Shown here: piece by piece, positions 7,504 to 16,095 of the stretch
How positions within the stretch are numbered: the stretch's first letter is position 1
How the letters are laid out: every line of letters begins with the position of its first letter
DNA from: an uncultured Collinsella sp.
GTDB lineage: Bacteria > Actinomycetota > Coriobacteriia > Coriobacteriales > Coriobacteriaceae
Direction of reading: 5' to 3'
Assembly (NCBI GenBank): GCA_900550195.1
Contig: URRB01000001.1
Coordinates: forward strand, 155,682 to 219,681
Length of the DNA stretch: 64,000 nucleotides
The notes under the pieces: generated by a model
Databases searched by the model: none
What the model was told of the DNA's origin: nothing
The model's input: only the letters and a program-made list of their open reading frames with translations
Translations under genes and position numbers: made by a program

Positions 7504-9825
7504 CTATCTAATCAACTGTAGTATATCTGCTTTCATGCAATTATCAACCAACTTGTTTAATTGCTCCTCGTTTGCCGATAGTCCCTCTTTTTTCAAAATG
7601 TCGCGCACCTCGTTCTTAGTAATCGGCTTTTCAAACAACGAAAGCAAAGCGAACGAAAAATCATTAACCGCACACATTCTATGGGTGGCACAACTCAGCA
7701 GTACTCTTAACCCCTCTTTTGAGCGTCCGACTTCTTTCACAAACGAACTTTTAACCAATTGAAAACCATTATCGTGCATTACATAATCGGCATCGATATT
7801 TGTATTCAGCAATCCATAATGCAACAGTTCTTCTATCGTCCTTGTCAGCTCGAGGTCGCCTTGATCAAGGATAAGAGAAATGCTACAATCGGCCTCCAAT
7901 AAACGGGCCAACTTAAGGTATACCAACTGGGAAACAGCATAGACATGATGGTATTCAGAATTATAGATGTAGGCAAATGGCTCAACGAGCACGACAGAGG
8001 TCTTGGAATCCAGCCAGATTCGATCAGCTGGATTTAGACTAGTTAGCCGTCGCTTTACTTTGGTCAAATGTCCCTTATACCTGACAGCGTGAATAGAATC
8101 TAGGATCCAGGTCACCTCTGAAATATGAAGCCGCTGGGGCAAGTCAATTGTGTCGCTACCGTTTATGACCTCTTGCATATAAAAATCAATATGATGCTCA
8201 TCAGATAAGGATTTTGCTTCATTTAAAGTTAAACCAGTGCCTGAAACATAATCCACTTCGAGGCGCAAATCCTCATATTGGGACTTCGGCATTACAGAGA
8301 CACCATACTTATCGGGATGATTCCAAACATCCGACCCCATAACGAGACCAAAATTCGTAAATCCTCTCGTGGAATATGGAACACCACATACCTGTTTTGA
8401 ATAATTCAAAACATTCTCTGTATAAGCTAAGGTGTTCAGAGCCTCTTCTTTAGTTTCGGTCGGAAAGCCAATCATAAAGAATAGATGAACAGGAATACCC
8501 GCATTGAGACAATCATGGATATTGCGATCAATCCAATCAACTCTCGTGTTCTTCTTCATTAGATCAAGAACTCTTTGGTTGTATGACTCGAGGCCAAACT
8601 GAATCTGCCTACATCCACTTTGGTATATCTTGTTGAAAACGTCTGTACTTAGGGTTGGAGAGAACCTCGTTTCTCCATGCCAGAAAAACGTTTTTCCCGA
8701 TGCGTTTATTTCATCAGCGAGTTGCTCCATTCTTTTGCCTTCGAATGTTTCATCCACAAAAGAGAAAACTCTCGTGCCGTATTTTTCATTTAACCGACAC
8801 ATTATTTCAAATACTCTCGATATAGGCATCTTTCGGTAACAACCACCGGTAGCACCGGGAATGGTGCAGAAGGCGCAATGATTAAAACACTGCCTAGAGG
8901 AATAAACCGGCAATATTAACTCAGGCATGAAGTATTTAGAAAGGGCGAAGCCATCGAAATCGGGAACCGTATCGTTGATAAATGTTTGCTCAATCCGATG
9001 GTTTTTATATATCTTCCCACCTTTAGCATGGCAAAGGTTTGGAACACAGTCGAGATTGTCATCACCAGAGTCAAGAGCCTCAAGAAGACGTGCAAGCGGC
9101 TCTTCGCCGTCATACATCATTATCGAATCAATGTATTCAAAAAAGGGATGCCATTCTTTCATGCAGTCATCTGCTAAACGAGTAATGTAATTGCCGCCCA
9201 ATGAGACGTGTTTAACAGATGGACATTCTTCTTTAATCAGTTTCGCTAACGTAACTGCAGAAATCAATTGGAAACAGCCGCTCACCGAAATCCCAATAAA
9301 CTCGATTTTTTCCCTCTGAATACGCTTAAGAAAGGCAGTTTCATAGAAGGAAATAAACGGATTATGCAAGGTATCCGCAAGCGATTTCATTATTTCTGGT
9401 GTCGAATAATAATCATAGGGCAGATCTATGGAGTTGAACGTGTATTTAACTCCATATGAGACGTGATTTATGATATAGAGTGCATTTCTAAAAATGTTTT
9501 CAGCATATTGTCTTTCTTTTAGATTAAAGTATCTCTTCGATCTGAAAATATCTTTTGCCTCGTCAACATTAAGTGCTGACTTTTGTATCAACTCGATTGT
9601 TAATTGAACATTCGAACTAAACGAATCCTTTGATTCCCGATACCTTTTACAGCACTCTTCGACATGTCTAAAAGATAGGAGGTCATCGTAAAATTCCACG
9701 TTTAAGTCAACGATGTCAACTTTATATTGTTCAACCTCTTGAAGATATGACTTCAAAACAGGCAAGGCAAGATACGGCCCCACTGGACTCCATCCTGGGG
9801 GAAATACTAAAAGCGTTTTAGGCAT
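7504..9825 (-). CDS. B12-binding-type radical SAM enzyme with winged-helix C-terminus
   Basis: 773 residues. The N-terminal part (about 1-250) opens LLVFPPGWSPVGPY and contains EFIGISVSGCFQL and VKHVSLGGNYITRL, the pattern of the cobalamin-binding-like domain of B12 radical SAM proteins; the DxHxxG cobalt-ligand motif is not seen. The radical SAM core carries Cys313, Cys317 and Cys320 in CFNHCAFC, which bind the 4Fe-4S cluster, followed by FVDETF and FGLESYNQRVL. The last 200 residues look like one or two winged-helix modules of the PqqD/RRE kind (SQLVYLKLARLLEADCSISL and a second near 720-770), as used to grip leader peptides. It starts seven bases after the transporter stop and is followed by the 36-residue peptide. 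Likely a peptide-modifying enzyme; the reaction is unknown. Confidence 0.85.
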   Translation of the reverse strand: MPKTLLVFPPGWSPVGPYLALPVLKSYLQEVEQYKVDIVDLNVEFYDDLLSFRHVEECCKRYRESKDSFSSNVQLTIELIQKSALNVDEAKDIFRSKRYFNLKERQYAENIFRNALYIINHVSYGVKYTFNSIDLPYDYYSTPEIMKSLADTLHNPFISFYETAFLKRIQREKIEFIGISVSGCFQLISAVTLAKLIKEECPSVKHVSLGGNYITRLADDCMKEWHPFFEYIDSIMMYDGEEPLARLLEALDSGDDNLDCVPNLCHAKGGKIYKNHRIEQTFINDTVPDFDGFALSKYFMPELILPVYSSRQCFNHCAFCTIPGATGGCYRKMPISRVFEIMCRLNEKYGTRVFSFVDETFEGKRMEQLADEINASGKTFFWHGETRFSPTLSTDVFNKIYQSGCRQIQFGLESYNQRVLDLMKKNTRVDWIDRNIHDCLNAGIPVHLFFMIGFPTETKEEALNTLAYTENVLNYSKQVCGVPYSTRGFTNFGLVMGSDVWNHPDKYGVSVMPKSQYEDLRLEVDYVSGTGLTLNEAKSLSDEHHIDFYMQEVINGSDTIDLPQRLHISEVTWILDSIHAVRYKGHLTKVKRRLTSLNPADRIWLDSKTSVVLVEPFAYIYNSEYHHVYAVSQLVYLKLARLLEADCSISLILDQGDLELTRTIEELLHYGLLNTNIDADYVMHDNGFQLVKSSFVKEVGRSKEGLRVLLSCATHRMCAVNDFSFALLSLFEKPITKNEVRDILKKEGLSANEEQLNKLVDNCMKADILQLIR

Positions 9826-9832
9826 ATCAACG

Positions 9833-11020
9833 TCACATCTTTCGCAAATAATTCAATTGAAACACAACTACCATCATAATTGAAAATACACCAAGTCCTG
9901 TAACGAGAATTGAGAACATCGCGATGCTCGTGAACAGCGAAACAAGGAGTGTTGAAATAACAACAGCAACCGATTGCAAAGACTCCCTAATTGAAAACAG
10001 GCTTATCGATTCAGATTCGTCTCTCGCCAAATCCTGCAGCGATGTTATGAGAAGCACATCTTGAATGGCGTTTCCGGCACCGACGATAAAAAGGAAAATA
10101 AACGATATTCCAGACGCATAGCGATAGCCAAACGCCAGATACGCACCGAGCGCAAGATACGTCACAAAACAATATGATTTAATGCAATCGGAACCATTAA
10201 TTAAACGACCATATATTGTATTTCCGAACAACAGTCCGATTGTAAGACTACTCTGAAGGAATCCGTATTGTATCGATGACGAGTCAAATTGCAATTGCGC
10301 AATAGCTGGCAAAAGAGAATTCAGAGAGCCGAATGCCACGCCACTAGAAATATCGATTAATAGGAAACCAATTGCCAAGTGCTTCGCGCTAAGATCACTA
10401 AATGCAGTCCTGTTTTTTTCATTTTTGCTTATCCCCTCTTTATCATTAACCTCGATAACCGACGGAACATCTCGCAGCAACCAGAACGACGCGGCAAAAG
10501 AAAGCGCGTCTAATGCAAGAACAGCCTCCGCCCCAAATTGAGCGACAACAAAACCGCCGGCAACTGGCCCCAGAACCATCATCAAATTCTGCAGAAACCC
10601 AAACGAATTATTAATTACGTCGCGATTGATACTATTCGTATTGGCTCTTAACAACGAGTAAAAGCAGGGCATTTCAACCGTTCGGCAAAGCGATACCGCG
10701 CACGTAATAGCAAACATACTCCATTTACTATCAACAAAAATATAGCAAACGAATAATCCCGCGCGAATTAAGTCTGCCAATCTCATGGCCTGCAGCGTCC
10801 CGATACCCATCTTCTGAGGCAGCTGCGCGAGCGCAACTGAAAACAGAGAGGGGGCAAATCTACAGCAGACCATCAAAGCAGTTGCAGAAACATCGTGAGT
10901 TACCTCGTAAATCAGCATTGGCAAAGCAATATTCGCACACCAATTGCCTATTTCGCTTATCCCTCTAGCAATATATAGGACCCGAACCGGACGGCTAGCT
11001 CTCAATACCGTGAACATCAC
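9833..11020 (-). CDS. MFS transporter of the peptide island
   Basis: 395 residues with about 12 hydrophobic segments; begins MMFTVLRASRPVRVLYIARG and shows the PQKMGIGTLQAMRLADLIRAG loop typical of drug-efflux-like major facilitator proteins (H+ antiporters of the MFS_3 kind). The start overlaps the DUF2087 gene by 26 bases and the stop lies seven bases before the radical SAM start, so all are translated from one message. Export of the mature peptide product or self-protection is inferred from this linkage. AT-rich like its neighbours. Confidence 0.85.
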   Translation of the reverse strand: MMFTVLRASRPVRVLYIARGISEIGNWCANIALPMLIYEVTHDVSATALMVCCRFAPSLFSVALAQLPQKMGIGTLQAMRLADLIRAGLFVCYIFVDSKWSMFAITCAVSLCRTVEMPCFYSLLRANTNSINRDVINNSFGFLQNLMMVLGPVAGGFVVAQFGAEAVLALDALSFAASFWLLRDVPSVIEVNDKEGISKNEKNRTAFSDLSAKHLAIGFLLIDISSGVAFGSLNSLLPAIAQLQFDSSSIQYGFLQSSLTIGLLFGNTIYGRLINGSDCIKSYCFVTYLALGAYLAFGYRYASGISFIFLFIVGAGNAIQDVLLITSLQDLARDESESISLFSIRESLQSVAVVISTLLVSLFTSIAMFSILVTGLGVFSIMMVVVFQLNYLRKM

Positions 11021-11276
11021 GATTAACCTCGTATTTCAGGCCTCGCTCATCCCTTAATAGGAATCCATAATCAACCAAGTACCGCCTCAACACGGCATAA
11101 TCAGGATAGAGCTGTGACAGCACACGATTAACCTGAAGCTCCGTATAACTTGTATTTAATTCAAAGAAAGAGACGGCCCATAGCAGCATGATTCTTTTAT
11201 AGCTTTCCTTTTTTGGAATTGAAACCAGCTCGCCATTCTTGAGAAATCGTTTTTTAAAGTCTATTAGCTCATCCAT
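10995..11276 (-). CDS. DUF2087 domain protein, putative regulator
   Basis: 93 residues, nearly all of it the DUF2087 pattern: GELVSIPKKESYKRIMLLW, a helix, then SYTELQVNRVLSQLYPDY, VLRRYLVDYGFLLRD. Such domains often follow MarR/ArsR winged helices and are thought to act in transcriptional control; here it stands alone as the first gene of the radical SAM operon. ATG 11276 has GGAGG six bases upstream. A stand-alone DNA- or peptide-binding regulator is inferred. Confidence 0.8.
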   Translation of the reverse strand: MDELIDFKKRFLKNGELVSIPKKESYKRIMLLWAVSFFELNTSYTELQVNRVLSQLYPDYAVLRRYLVDYGFLLRDERGLKYEVNRDVHGIES

Positions 11277-11291
11277 TCACATCCTCCATTT

Positions 11292-11322
11292 CATACGCAT
11301 CTAATACTAAAAATGCATACGC
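11292..11322 (-). promoter_or_regulatory. Direct repeat in the leader of the radical SAM operon
   Basis: CATACGC occurs at 11292-11298 and 11316-11322, 24 bases (about two helical turns) apart, in the 79-bp gap before the DUF2087 gene. A regulator site is possible; no clear -35/-10 pair could be assigned. Confidence 0.3.
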
Positions 11323-11355
11323 TTTAGGTCATCGCATTCGGCTTCTATATTCGAA

Positions 11356-11595
11356 CTAAACTCGAACTAATCTAAATGATTTGCTCAAACACTCTTCGAA
11401 AGCTCGTTTTTCACTTTGAGTAAAATGCCCTTCCCAGTCAGTCCACGAACAGGAAGGCAACTCACAACGAGCGGAGTCGAAGCCCTCTGCCGTCGGTCGT
11501 TCAAAATGCACGATGACCTTTTCGATATCCCCATCTGCTATCAGGTCAGAATGAACGACCTCGGTACCGTCTTCGAATGTCATATACGGGTACAT
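11356..11595 (-). CDS. Small conserved-looking protein of unknown function
   Basis: 79 residues from ATG 11595 (GAGGTGG eight bases upstream; a start 14 codons earlier is possible). It begins MYPYMTFEDGTEVVHSD and has HFERPTAEGFDSARCELP, which I associate with a family of small acidic proteins found next to many Firmicutes genes, but no function is known to me. It is the gene upstream of the DUF2087 operon on the same strand, 79 bases away, and could be part of it. Confidence 0.6.
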   Translation of the reverse strand: MYPYMTFEDGTEVVHSDLIADGDIEKVIVHFERPTAEGFDSARCELPSCSWTDWEGHFTQSEKRAFEECLSKSFRLVRV

Positions 11596-11770
11596 CACGT
11601 AAACCACCTCACAATCGTAAATCCAGTTTAGCATCAAGCTATTGCACCAAAGACAGCAAGCCCCCCTTGATGAGTTGATGGTATCTGTTAAATGTCACGT
11701 ACGATTCACATCTGGTGGGTACCCTGATGGCTACATGAAACGAAGCAGATTTACACCGGGAGGACCCCGT

Positions 11771-12733
11771 ATGACAACCAAGTACACCGACGCGCCGCGC
11801 ACGCGCGTCATGACACCGGCCGCGCTCAACAACGGCGTGCACGAGAACCATTCCATCGGACAGACCATGGCCATCGCGCCCAAAAAGGGCCTGTTTGACG
11901 ACATTTCCATTCCCCAGATCATCGCCGGCGCCGCAGCTGCCGCCACGAGCGTCGCACTTGCCTCCAAGATTGGTATCGCTGGTTCAGTAATTGGCGCCGC
12001 CGTGAGCTCGGTCATCACCGTTGTGTCATCGCAGGTCTACCGCCACTTTATCTCTGCCAGCGCCGAAGCCATCAAAGGTACGCACGCCGCCGTCGACTAC
12101 CCCGCCGGCGCCTACGAGCCCGTTGAGTTTAATGCCGAGGAGCACCTGGGCGGCGCCGCGACTACGCAGGAGATGCGCCAGATTGCGGGGCGCGCGACCA
12201 CGGCGCGCGTTGCTCCCGACAGCCTGCGCGCCAAGGCGGCGGCAGAGCGCAGTCAGACGCAAAAGAAGGTCATCGTCTTCTCGATCGCCATCGCCATCGT
12301 CGCGGTCATCGCCTGCGCCGGCGCCATCCTTATCACCACCGCCGGTGAGGGTCTGGGCGAGCGCCCCGAGCCAATCCTTTCGTCGCGCACGACGGAAAGC
12401 GATGCAAATGGCAACACCCAGTCGCAAGACCAGCAGGCACAGACGGACGGCACGCAAGACAGTTCCACCTCTACCGATTCGTCCTCGAATACCCAAAACC
12501 AATCGCAGGGCGCCGATTCTTCTGTGAACAACAGCGGCGCGCAATCCGGCACGACCGACTCAAGCCAAACGACTGACGGTTCGCAGCCGAACACGGGAGG
12601 CCAGACGAGCGACACCACGTCGGGAACGGGTACAGCAGACAGCAACAACACCAACGGCTCGAACAGCTCGAGTGGAACCGCGTCCGGCACGGCATCTGAC
12701 AACTCGAGCCAAGGCACGGCATCGGGCAACTAA
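11771..12733 (+). CDS. Two-helix membrane protein with long Ser/Thr/Gln/Asn-rich tail
   Basis: 320 residues from ATG 11771, which has GGGAGG seven bases upstream. A small-residue hydrophobic segment (about 45-75, with repeated AAAAATSVALAS-type sequence) and a clear transmembrane helix (VIVFSIAIAIVAVIACAG, about 188-208) bracket a charged loop. The last 110 residues are low complexity, dominated by S, T, Q, N, G and D, and would lie outside the cell if the N-terminus is inside. Such tails resemble wall-spanning or glycosylated linkers. No enzymatic motif or sorting signal is visible. Function unknown. Confidence 0.75.
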   Translation: MTTKYTDAPRTRVMTPAALNNGVHENHSIGQTMAIAPKKGLFDDISIPQIIAGAAAAATSVALASKIGIAGSVIGAAVSSVITVVSSQVYRHFISASAEAIKGTHAAVDYPAGAYEPVEFNAEEHLGGAATTQEMRQIAGRATTARVAPDSLRAKAAAERSQTQKKVIVFSIAIAIVAVIACAGAILITTAGEGLGERPEPILSSRTTESDANGNTQSQDQQAQTDGTQDSSTSTDSSSNTQNQSQGADSSVNNSGAQSGTTDSSQTTDGSQPNTGGQTSDTTSGTGTADSNNTNGSNSSSGTASGTASDNSSQGTASGN

Positions 12734-12767
12734 GTACATTTGCCTCTCATAGATAACCGACCTGTAC

Positions 12768-12803
12768 AACGGGCGCGAATCGAAAGCGGTTCGCGCCCGT
12801 TTG
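12768..12803 (+). terminator. Terminator after the Ser/Thr-rich membrane protein
   Basis: 12-bp perfect stem AACGGGCGCGAA / TTCGCGCCCGTT around a 10-base loop, followed by TTTGCC. Confidence 0.8.
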
Positions 12804-12873
12804 CCTTGGGCGCCGCCATGGCGAACGCTATGCGATGGTAAGATGCTTTACATGTGTAAAGAGGAGATTTGCC

Positions 12874-14169
12874 ATGAGCAAGACAATAGTTAGGCCCACG
12901 CTTTCGCTGGGCAACCACATCTATCTGTATCGCCTGCTGCGCGACGCGATTGGGTGCGGCAAGCAAACGTTTATGACACAGGTCGAGGAGGCGCTCGCCG
13001 CCGGCGACATGACCGCTTATGACCTGGGCTTTGAGTCCACGCGTGAGCTGCTCGAGGAGCTCGACGACTGCATTAAGCTGACCGTCTTTAAGGGCGGTCG
13101 CCTGTATGCCACCGTCATCGCCAACGAGGCCTGGGATGCCGCCCTTGCCAAGGGCGAGGACAAGCCCAAGGCTGCCAAGGGCGCCAAGCAGTCCTACAAA
13201 AAGAAAAAGCGCGGTGAGAAGGACCTCAAGGCCGTGCGTCCCAAGCACGTTAAGCGTCCCGAGCCCGAAGTCATGGTTGAAGCCGTGCCGGAACCCGAGC
13301 CCGAGACAGAGATCGAAGCCGCTATTGAGGTAACAGCGGAAGCCGAAACCACCGCCACGACCGATCCCGAAGTCATATCTGAGCAGGAAACCACTGCGGA
13401 GCTCAACGAAGCTCCCAAGTCGACAACCGAAGAAGCCGCTGACCGGCCCGAGACGTCTGCATTCCAAAACAGCGATGTCTTTGGTGACAAGACCGAGGAC
13501 GATCAGTCCGACGAGCCCGCCGATCAAGGCGCTACCGAGTCGGCGCCGGAGCCCGAGGCACCGCAGCCCGCCATCTCGCTCACGGTCGTCTATGACCCCG
13601 AGAACGCAAACGCCGGCATCACCACCATGGCATCCACGCCCATCGAGGCAAAGTCGAGCGTCGAGAATCAGAGCGCTCCGCAAGTCGAGTTCGACACCGC
13701 GACCGCAGACGCACCTGCCATCGTCGAACCCGCAGATTCCGCGGCGATGCCGAAAGCGGACACCGAATCAGTACTCGGCGCCGAACCCGCGCCCGTCATC
13801 GAGGTGACGCCCGTCAATGAGCAGGCCTTCGCACCGACGATGGTACCGGCCCCCGCACCCGTAGCGCCCGCCATCCCCGAGGACTTCCCCGTCGATTTCG
13901 CAACCGAGGTCTTCTGCCCCGGCCCGCTTCTGCACCAGCTGTCAACCTATCTCCCCTACGGCGCCGACACGCTCGGCATCGTCGGCGAGTACTACTGGAT
14001 CGCCCGCGAGCGCGGTACCATCGAGGCCGCGCGAAACCGCGCAAGCTTCCCTCTGCGCTACACGCAAGCCGGCGAGCGCCACGAAGTCACCGTGCGCATC
14101 CGCCGCAACACCACCGGCGGTCTCGGAGCCGCCTGGACCATCGATAAAGTCGAGCCTTCTACCAAGTAA
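12874..14169 (+). CDS. Large protein with N-terminal winged-helix-like domain, acidic linker and conserved C-terminal domain
   Basis: 431 residues from ATG 12874 (GAGGAG seven bases upstream). Residues 1-90 form a compact domain with GFESTRELLEELDDCIKLTVFKGGRLYATV, a pattern like the end of OST-HTH/LOTUS winged helices; this resemblance is from memory and weak. A Lys-rich patch (YKKKKRGEKDLKA, about 108-120) follows, then some 210 residues of Glu/Pro/Ala-rich linker, then a C-terminal domain of about 90 residues (VFCPGPLLHQLSTYLPYG ... RGTIEAARNRASFPLRY). The layout suggests an RNA- or protein-binding adaptor. I do not recognise a named family. Confidence 0.75.
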   Translation: MSKTIVRPTLSLGNHIYLYRLLRDAIGCGKQTFMTQVEEALAAGDMTAYDLGFESTRELLEELDDCIKLTVFKGGRLYATVIANEAWDAALAKGEDKPKAAKGAKQSYKKKKRGEKDLKAVRPKHVKRPEPEVMVEAVPEPEPETEIEAAIEVTAEAETTATTDPEVISEQETTAELNEAPKSTTEEAADRPETSAFQNSDVFGDKTEDDQSDEPADQGATESAPEPEAPQPAISLTVVYDPENANAGITTMASTPIEAKSSVENQSAPQVEFDTATADAPAIVEPADSAAMPKADTESVLGAEPAPVIEVTPVNEQAFAPTMVPAPAPVAPAIPEDFPVDFATEVFCPGPLLHQLSTYLPYGADTLGIVGEYYWIARERGTIEAARNRASFPLRYTQAGERHEVTVRIRRNTTGGLGAAWTIDKVEPSTK

Positions 14170-14172
14170 CAA

Positions 14173-14207
14173 AAAGGGACGATAACCCTCAAGGTTATCG
14201 TCCCTTT
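14173..14207. terminator. Bidirectional terminator between convergent genes
   Basis: 15-bp perfect stem (AAAGGGACGATAACC and its complement) with a CTCAA loop; TTTCTC follows on plus and TTTTTG on minus, serving both the gene ending at 14169 and ettA. Confidence 0.9.
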
Positions 14208-14230
14208 CTCGTTAGGTCACCTGAGCTCGA

Positions 14231-15910
14231 CTAGTCGCGCGTCAGCTTGCGGTGAATACGATGCGGCTGGGCTGCATCCTCGCCCAGGCGCTCGATGCGG
14301 TTGGCCTGATAGGCCTCGAAGTTGCCCTCGAACCAATACCAGTTGCCCGGATTCTCATCGGTGCCCTCCCACGCCAGAATGTGCGTGGCGACGCGGTCCA
14401 GGAACATACGGTCGTGGCTAATGACCACCGAGCAGCCCGGGAACTCGAGCAGCGCCGCTTCGAGCGAGGACAGCGTCTCGACGTCGAGGTCGTTCGTGGG
14501 CTCGTCGAGGAGCAGCAGGTTGCCGCCCTGCTTGAGCGTGAGCGCCAGGTTCAGACGGTTGCGCTCGCCACCGGAGAGTACGCCAGCGCGCTTCTGCTGG
14601 TCCTGGCCCTTAAAGCCAAAGCTCGCCACGTACGCGCGGCTGGGGACCTCGGTCTCGCCGACCATCATGTGGTCCAGGCCATCCGAGACGACCTCCCACA
14701 GGTTCTTGTCGGGGTCGATGCCAGAACGGTTCTGATCGACATAGGAGATCTTGACGGTCTCGCCCACCTCGAGCTCGCCCGAAGTCAGCGGCTCCAGGCC
14801 CACGATGGTCTTGAAGAGCGTAGTCTTGCCCACACCGTTGGGGCCGATGACGCCCACGATGCCGTTACGCGGCAGGGTGAAAGAAAGGTCGTCGATGAGC
14901 ACACGGCCATCGAACTCCTTGTGCAGGTGATGGGCCTCGAGCACCTTGTTGCCCAGACGCGGTCCAACGGGAATGCGGATGTCGGTCCAGTCGAGCTTCT
15001 GGCTTGCGCGGGCCTCGGCCTCCATCTCCTCGTAGCGAGCCAGACGGGCCTTGTTCTTGGCCTGGCGAGCCTTGGGCGAGCTGCGTACCCACTCGAGCTC
15101 GGCCTCCATGCGCTTGGCGAGCTTGGCATCGCGGTTACCCTGTGCCTCGATACGCGCGGCCTTGGTCTCCAGATACGTGGAGTAGTTGCCCTTGTAGGGA
15201 TAAAGGTGACCGCGGTCGACCTCGCAGATCCACTCGGCAACGTTATCCAGGAAGTAGCGATCGTGCGTGACGGCAAGCACCGAGCCCTGGTAGTTGTGCA
15301 GGAAGTGCTCGAGCCACAGGATCGACTCGGCGTCCAGGTGGTTCGTGGGCTCGTCGAGCAGCAGCAGGTCGGGAGCCTCGAGCAGCAGCTTGCACAGGGC
15401 CACGCGGCGGCGCTCGCCGCCGGAAAGCACGTTGACCGGCATGTCGGAATCGGGCAGCTGCAGGGCGTCCATGGCCTGGCCGAGCTTGGAATCGATATCC
15501 CAGCCGTCGGCGGCGTCGATCTCGTCCTGGAGCTTTCCCATCTCAGCCATGAGGGCGGCCATGTCGCAATCCGGGTCGCACATCTCCTCGCCGATCTTGT
15601 TGAAGCGATCGACCTTGGCGATCATGTCGCCGAATGCCATGCGCACGTTCTCGATGACGGTCTTGTCGTCGTCGAGCGGCGGCTCCTGCTGCAGGATACC
15701 CACGGTGTAGCCGGGGGTAAGCCTGGCATCGCCGTTGGAAACTTCCTCGATGCCGGCCATGATCTTGAGCAGGGTCGACTTACCCATGCCGTTGGGACCC
15801 ACAACGCCGATCTTGGCGCCAGGGTAGAAACTCAGAGTCACGTCGTCAAGGATTACCTTGTCGCCATGGGCCTTGCGAGCCTGATACATCTGGTAGATAA
15901 ACTCTGCCAT
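14231..15910 (-). CDS. ettA: Energy-dependent translational throttle protein EttA (ABC-F)
   Basis: 559 residues, the length of EttA. Two ABC cassettes in one chain with no membrane segment: first Walker A GPNGMGKST at 38-46, LSGGERRRVALCKLL signature and DEPTNHLD; a charged ABC-F linker with the RQAKNKARLARYEEM segment; second Walker A GPNGVGKTT and DEPTNDLD. The N-terminus (MAEFIYQMYQARKAHGDKVILDDV) is diagnostic of EttA among ABC-F proteins. It binds the ribosomal E site and gates elongation in response to ATP/ADP. Transcribed alone, convergent with the preceding gene. Confidence 0.93.
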   Translation of the reverse strand: MAEFIYQMYQARKAHGDKVILDDVTLSFYPGAKIGVVGPNGMGKSTLLKIMAGIEEVSNGDARLTPGYTVGILQQEPPLDDDKTVIENVRMAFGDMIAKVDRFNKIGEEMCDPDCDMAALMAEMGKLQDEIDAADGWDIDSKLGQAMDALQLPDSDMPVNVLSGGERRRVALCKLLLEAPDLLLLDEPTNHLDAESILWLEHFLHNYQGSVLAVTHDRYFLDNVAEWICEVDRGHLYPYKGNYSTYLETKAARIEAQGNRDAKLAKRMEAELEWVRSSPKARQAKNKARLARYEEMEAEARASQKLDWTDIRIPVGPRLGNKVLEAHHLHKEFDGRVLIDDLSFTLPRNGIVGVIGPNGVGKTTLFKTIVGLEPLTSGELEVGETVKISYVDQNRSGIDPDKNLWEVVSDGLDHMMVGETEVPSRAYVASFGFKGQDQQKRAGVLSGGERNRLNLALTLKQGGNLLLLDEPTNDLDVETLSSLEAALLEFPGCSVVISHDRMFLDRVATHILAWEGTDENPGNWYWFEGNFEAYQANRIERLGEDAAQPHRIHRKLTRD

Positions 15911-16000
15911 TTGCCTGTTTTATCCTTTCTACCTGCTGTTTCCCTATTCTTGATTCGCTTTAGTGGAAACGAAATGAGGGAACCAGCTCTGAAACGTAAC

Positions 16001-16030
16001 GAAAAAGGGGCATGGTTGCCCATACCCCCT
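16001..16030 (-). terminator. Terminator of the sdpR-sdpI-like operon
   Basis: AGGGG-ATGG arms around GCAACC with one mismatch, followed on the minus strand by CCTTTTTCG; 65 bases after the SdpI-family stop. Confidence 0.75.
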
Positions 16031-16095
16031 AATACTACCTGGGAAAAGTTCCCCCGGAACATACTATGAACTGCGTACGCTAGTTTTCCGCAACC

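Noticed and set aside
14252..16069. 605-codon plus-strand frame opposite ettA
   Set aside because: Antisense shadow of ettA with no motifs and no ribosome site of its own.
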